Source: Paenibacillus validus NBRC 15382 (GTDB lineage Bacteria; Bacillota; Bacilli; Paenibacillales; NBRC-103111). Taken from it: a DNA stretch of 64,000 bases. The notes below the pieces were generated by a model. The model was not told where the DNA came from. It saw only the letters and a program-made list of their open reading frames with translations, and ran no database searches. Shown here piece after piece: positions 62,255 through 64,000 of the stretch; position 1 is the stretch's first letter, and each line of letters begins with the position of its first letter. The position numbers were made by a program, and so were the translations under genes. The DNA is taken from the NCBI RefSeq assembly GCF_004000985.1, contig NZ_BIMH01000011.1, positions 1 to 64,000 of the forward strand, read 5' to 3'.

Positions 62255-63474
62255 ATGAATTCATCAAAAAACCAAGCTCCAATGCCGCAAAAGAAGGACC
62301 GTTTCCCGTTATCCCTCTTATGTCTCACCATTGGAGCCTTCGCCATCGGCATGACCGAGTTTATTATTATGGGTCTTCTGCCTAACGTCGCCGACGATCT
62401 GCACGTTACGATTCCGCAAGCCGGGCAGCTTATTACGAGCTACGCACTCGGTGTCGCCGTAGGCGCTCCCGTGCTCACCGTGATTACCCACCGCATGCAG
62501 CAAAAAAAATTGCTCGTTCTGCTCATGTGTATCTTCATTGCCGGCAACGCCTTGTCAGCGGTGGCTCCTACCTACTATTTGCTTATTGCCGCGCGAATTA
62601 TGACGGCCTTTGCTCACGGATCATTCCTGGGCGTCGGGTCGCTTATAGCAGCCCGTCTCGTACGACCCGAGAAGCGGGCGGGCGCCGTATCCATGGTACT
62701 AGCCGGAATAACCGTGGCCAACATTATCGGCGTACCGTTCGGAACTTTCATTGGTCAACAGCTTGGGTGGAGAGCTTCGTTCGGACGATTACCTTACTGG
62801 GGATCCTTTCTCTTATCGGCATTATTCGATTCATCCCCATCATCCGCCAAGATCAACCGTCCAGTTTGGCCCAAGAGTTCCGCAGTCTGGTGAACCCGCA
62901 AGTGCTGCTGATGCTGATTACGGGTGCATTGGGATGCGCGAGCCTGTTCTCCGTCTTTACGTACATTACACCGATGCTGGAATCGATTAGCGGCTTTGCC
63001 GAACACAGTGTGACCTGGATTCTAGTGTTGTTCGGTTTCGGAGTGACCATCGGAAATATAGTAGGCGGCAAGCTGGCGGACTGGAAGCTTATGCCTTCGG
63101 TCATGGTTAACTTTGCTGTACTGGCGGTCATTCTTTCCTTGTTGACCGTAACACTCCGTTATCCCGTTCTTGCCGTCATCACCGTCTTTTGCTGGGGAAT
63201 CGCAGCCTTCGGCATCATGCCCGGCATCCAAGTACGCATCATGAATTTGGCGCATGAAGCGCCGCTGCTCGCAGCGACCTCCAGCCATTCTGCCTTGAAC
63301 CTGGGCAACGCTTCAGGCGCCTATCTCGGTGGCCTGACCATTACGTATGCCGGTCTGACTTCCGTACCGTGGCTGGCAGCGATCCTTACCATTCTCGGCC
63401 TCGCCGGGGCATTGCTTAGCTATGGAGTCGAGCGGAAGCTAAGCCAACAGGTTTTAGTCAATAATTCGGTATAA
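62255..63474 (+). pseudogene. MFS transporter (AraJ/YdhP type) broken by a single-base frameshift
   Basis: This is a drug/sugar-efflux-type major facilitator gene. From ATG 62255 (after AGGAAGAGG) the frame runs through MTEFIIMGLLPNVADDLHVT, TSYALGVAVGAPVLT and GQQLGWRASF, then goes off frame near 62782. The second half continues in another frame (TITLLGILSLIGIIRF to LSQQVLVNNSV, ending 63474). Adding one T between 62782 and 62783 (TTC-TGG-ACG) restores FWTITLLGILSLIG, a continuous protein of about 406 residues with some 12 helices. It is either a recent pseudogene or a sequencing error. Confidence 0.88.
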
Positions 63475-63577
63475 AATGTGAGGAATATCGACAGGTAGAA
63501 TAAAAATATATAAAAACAAGGGAAAAATTACCTAATTAGGAATTCCAAAAAAAACCTAAATTCATACAAACGATGCA

Positions 63578-63605
63578 TTGCAATCCTCTTCAAGTTAGAT
63601 ATAAT
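63578..63605 (+). promoter_or_regulatory. Promoter of the riboswitch transcript
   Basis: TTGCAA at 63578-63583 and TATAAT at 63600-63605 are separated by 16 bases, about 30 bases before the riboswitch. The sequence between the MFS gene end (63474) and here is AT-rich without other features. Confidence 0.75.
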
Positions 63606-63634
63606 TTGATTGATATCAACCGCATGTACGACGA

Positions 63635-63713
63635 TCATGGCAAAACCATTGAAAAATGGTGACGCAAAGCTATAGGGACTTCGTTGGAATCTCCAATATG
63701 TCAGCCAGCTGCC
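63635..63713 (+). ncRNA. GEMM-I riboswitch (cyclic-di-GMP class I)
   Basis: The conserved GEMM pieces are present: GGCAAAACC at 63639-63647, the P2 hairpin ACCATT/AATGGT, the core GGTGACGCAAAGC ending at 63670, CTATAGGGACT, the P3 hairpin and the closing GTCAGCCAGCTGCC at about 63700-63713. P1 is GGCA with TGCC. Class I members bind cyclic-di-GMP; a few close variants bind cGAMP, and I cannot separate these by eye. The downstream gene is small and unknown. Confidence 0.92.
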
Positions 63714-63720
63714 GTAATAT

Positions 63721-63755
63721 AGCCTCCGTTATGTCATGCGGGACAAGAGGAGGTT
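63721..63755 (+). promoter_or_regulatory. Hairpin masking the ribosome binding site of the small gene
   Basis: AGCCTCC at 63721-63727 can pair with GGAGGTT at 63749-63755 (one G-T pair), with an inner TGTC/GACA stem. The GGAGG in this stem is the ribosome binding site of the 52-codon gene. No T run follows, so control of translation is more likely than termination. Confidence 0.65.
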
Positions 63756-63763
63756 GATGATGA

Positions 63764-63922
63764 ATGATACAAGAGTTTAAGATGGCCTGGCATCGCTTTC
63801 TGGCCAGACATTACGAACTAATGATGGAAGACTGTCTTTGTCCCAGGGAAAAAATGAGATTGGCGGCCAAAGCCAGATACCACTTTGGTAAACGCGTTAA
63901 TACGATGGATTCTACCTTATAA
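63764..63922 (+). CDS. Small hypothetical protein under riboswitch control
   Basis: I do not recognise this 52-residue protein. ATG 63764 lies ten bases after AGGAGG. The sequence starts MIQEFKMAWHRFLARHYELM and is basic, with many His, Arg and Lys, two cysteines in EDCLCPREK, and a probably helical ending (KMRLAAKARYHFGKRVN). There is no signal peptide or membrane segment. A competing seven-residue frame (MMNDTRV, 63757-63780) starts closer to the ribosome binding site and overlaps this start, perhaps as a leader peptide. The riboswitch upstream and terminator directly downstream argue that the gene is real. Confidence 0.65.
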   Translation: MIQEFKMAWHRFLARHYELMMEDCLCPREKMRLAAKARYHFGKRVNTMDSTL

Positions 63923-63937
63923 GAGCCTGAACTTTGT

Positions 63938-63966
63938 GTCCCGAGTCGATCGGGGCTATTTTTTTT
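63938..63966 (+). terminator. Terminator of the riboswitch transcript
   Basis: GTCCCGA at 63938-63944 pairs with TCGGGGC at 63950-63956 (one T-G pair), followed by TA and eight T. The last 34 bases of the window hold nothing recognisable. Confidence 0.85.
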
Positions 63967-64000
63967 GCCCGGAAGGCGAGGGAAGTTAGCGATGACCTGC

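Overview
The window looks like a chromosomal segment of a spore-forming, GC-rich member of the Bacillales, most likely a Paenibacillus or close relative. The evidence is the sporulation sigma-factor cluster spoIIGA-sigE-sigG, the Bacillus-type gene order ylmCDE-sepF-ylmGH-divIVA-ileS-lspA-ylyB-pyrR, T-box and PyrR leader control, Gram-positive lipoproteins and strong AGGAGG-type ribosome binding sites. No phage, insertion sequence, CRISPR array or rRNA was seen.

Layout. 0.1-7.1 kb: sporulation (spoIIGA, sigE, sigG) and division/cell-pole genes (ylmC, pgeF, ylmE, sepF, ylmG, ylmH, divIVA). 7.1-12.7 kb: ileS behind an isoleucine T-box, a DksA/TraR-type protein, lspA and ylyB. 12.7-16.1 kb: the acetylated branch of diaminopimelate synthesis, patA converging on dapH-dapL. 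16.2-25.4 kb: the pyrimidine operon pyrR-pyrB-pyrC-carA-carB-pyrF-pyrE behind a PyrR attenuator; it has no pyrP, pyrK or pyrD. 25.4-31.7 kb, minus strand: proB-proA-proC followed 15 bases later by methionine-salvage genes mtnW-mtnX-mtnB, apparently one operon under a proline T-box. 31.7-35.1 kb: a membrane GGDEF protein, mtnE, and divergent mtnU. 35.2-42.8 kb: a LysR regulator divergent from leuC-leuD, a 3-hydroxyacyl-CoA dehydrogenase overlapping acetate kinase, asnS and dnaD.

42.9-59.7 kb is the least conventional part. Two neighbouring export-type modules each end in a large secreted protein, and these two proteins share a repeated domain that I do not recognise. Module A is ATPase, lipoprotein adaptor, 970-residue FtsX/MacB-like permease, second ATPase with an AbrB-like C-terminal domain, solute-binding lipoprotein, secreted protein. 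Module B is a GbsR/MarR-type regulator with a palindromic operator, an RND pump, a lipoprotein adaptor, and a secreted protein. The distal paralogs suggest parallel functions at the cell surface. This is the best candidate here for an undescribed system.

59.7-64 kb: a secreted glycerophosphodiester phosphodiesterase-like protein, a YutG/PgpA-like phosphatase, tRNA-fMet and a CAU tRNA best read as tRNA-Ile2, an MFS transporter gene broken by one frameshift, and a GEMM-I (cyclic-di-GMP class I) riboswitch upstream of a 52-codon gene whose ribosome binding site can be sequestered. Together with the GGDEF gene this points to cyclic-di-GMP signalling.

All identifications come from reading the sequence and recalled family motifs; no database search was run.
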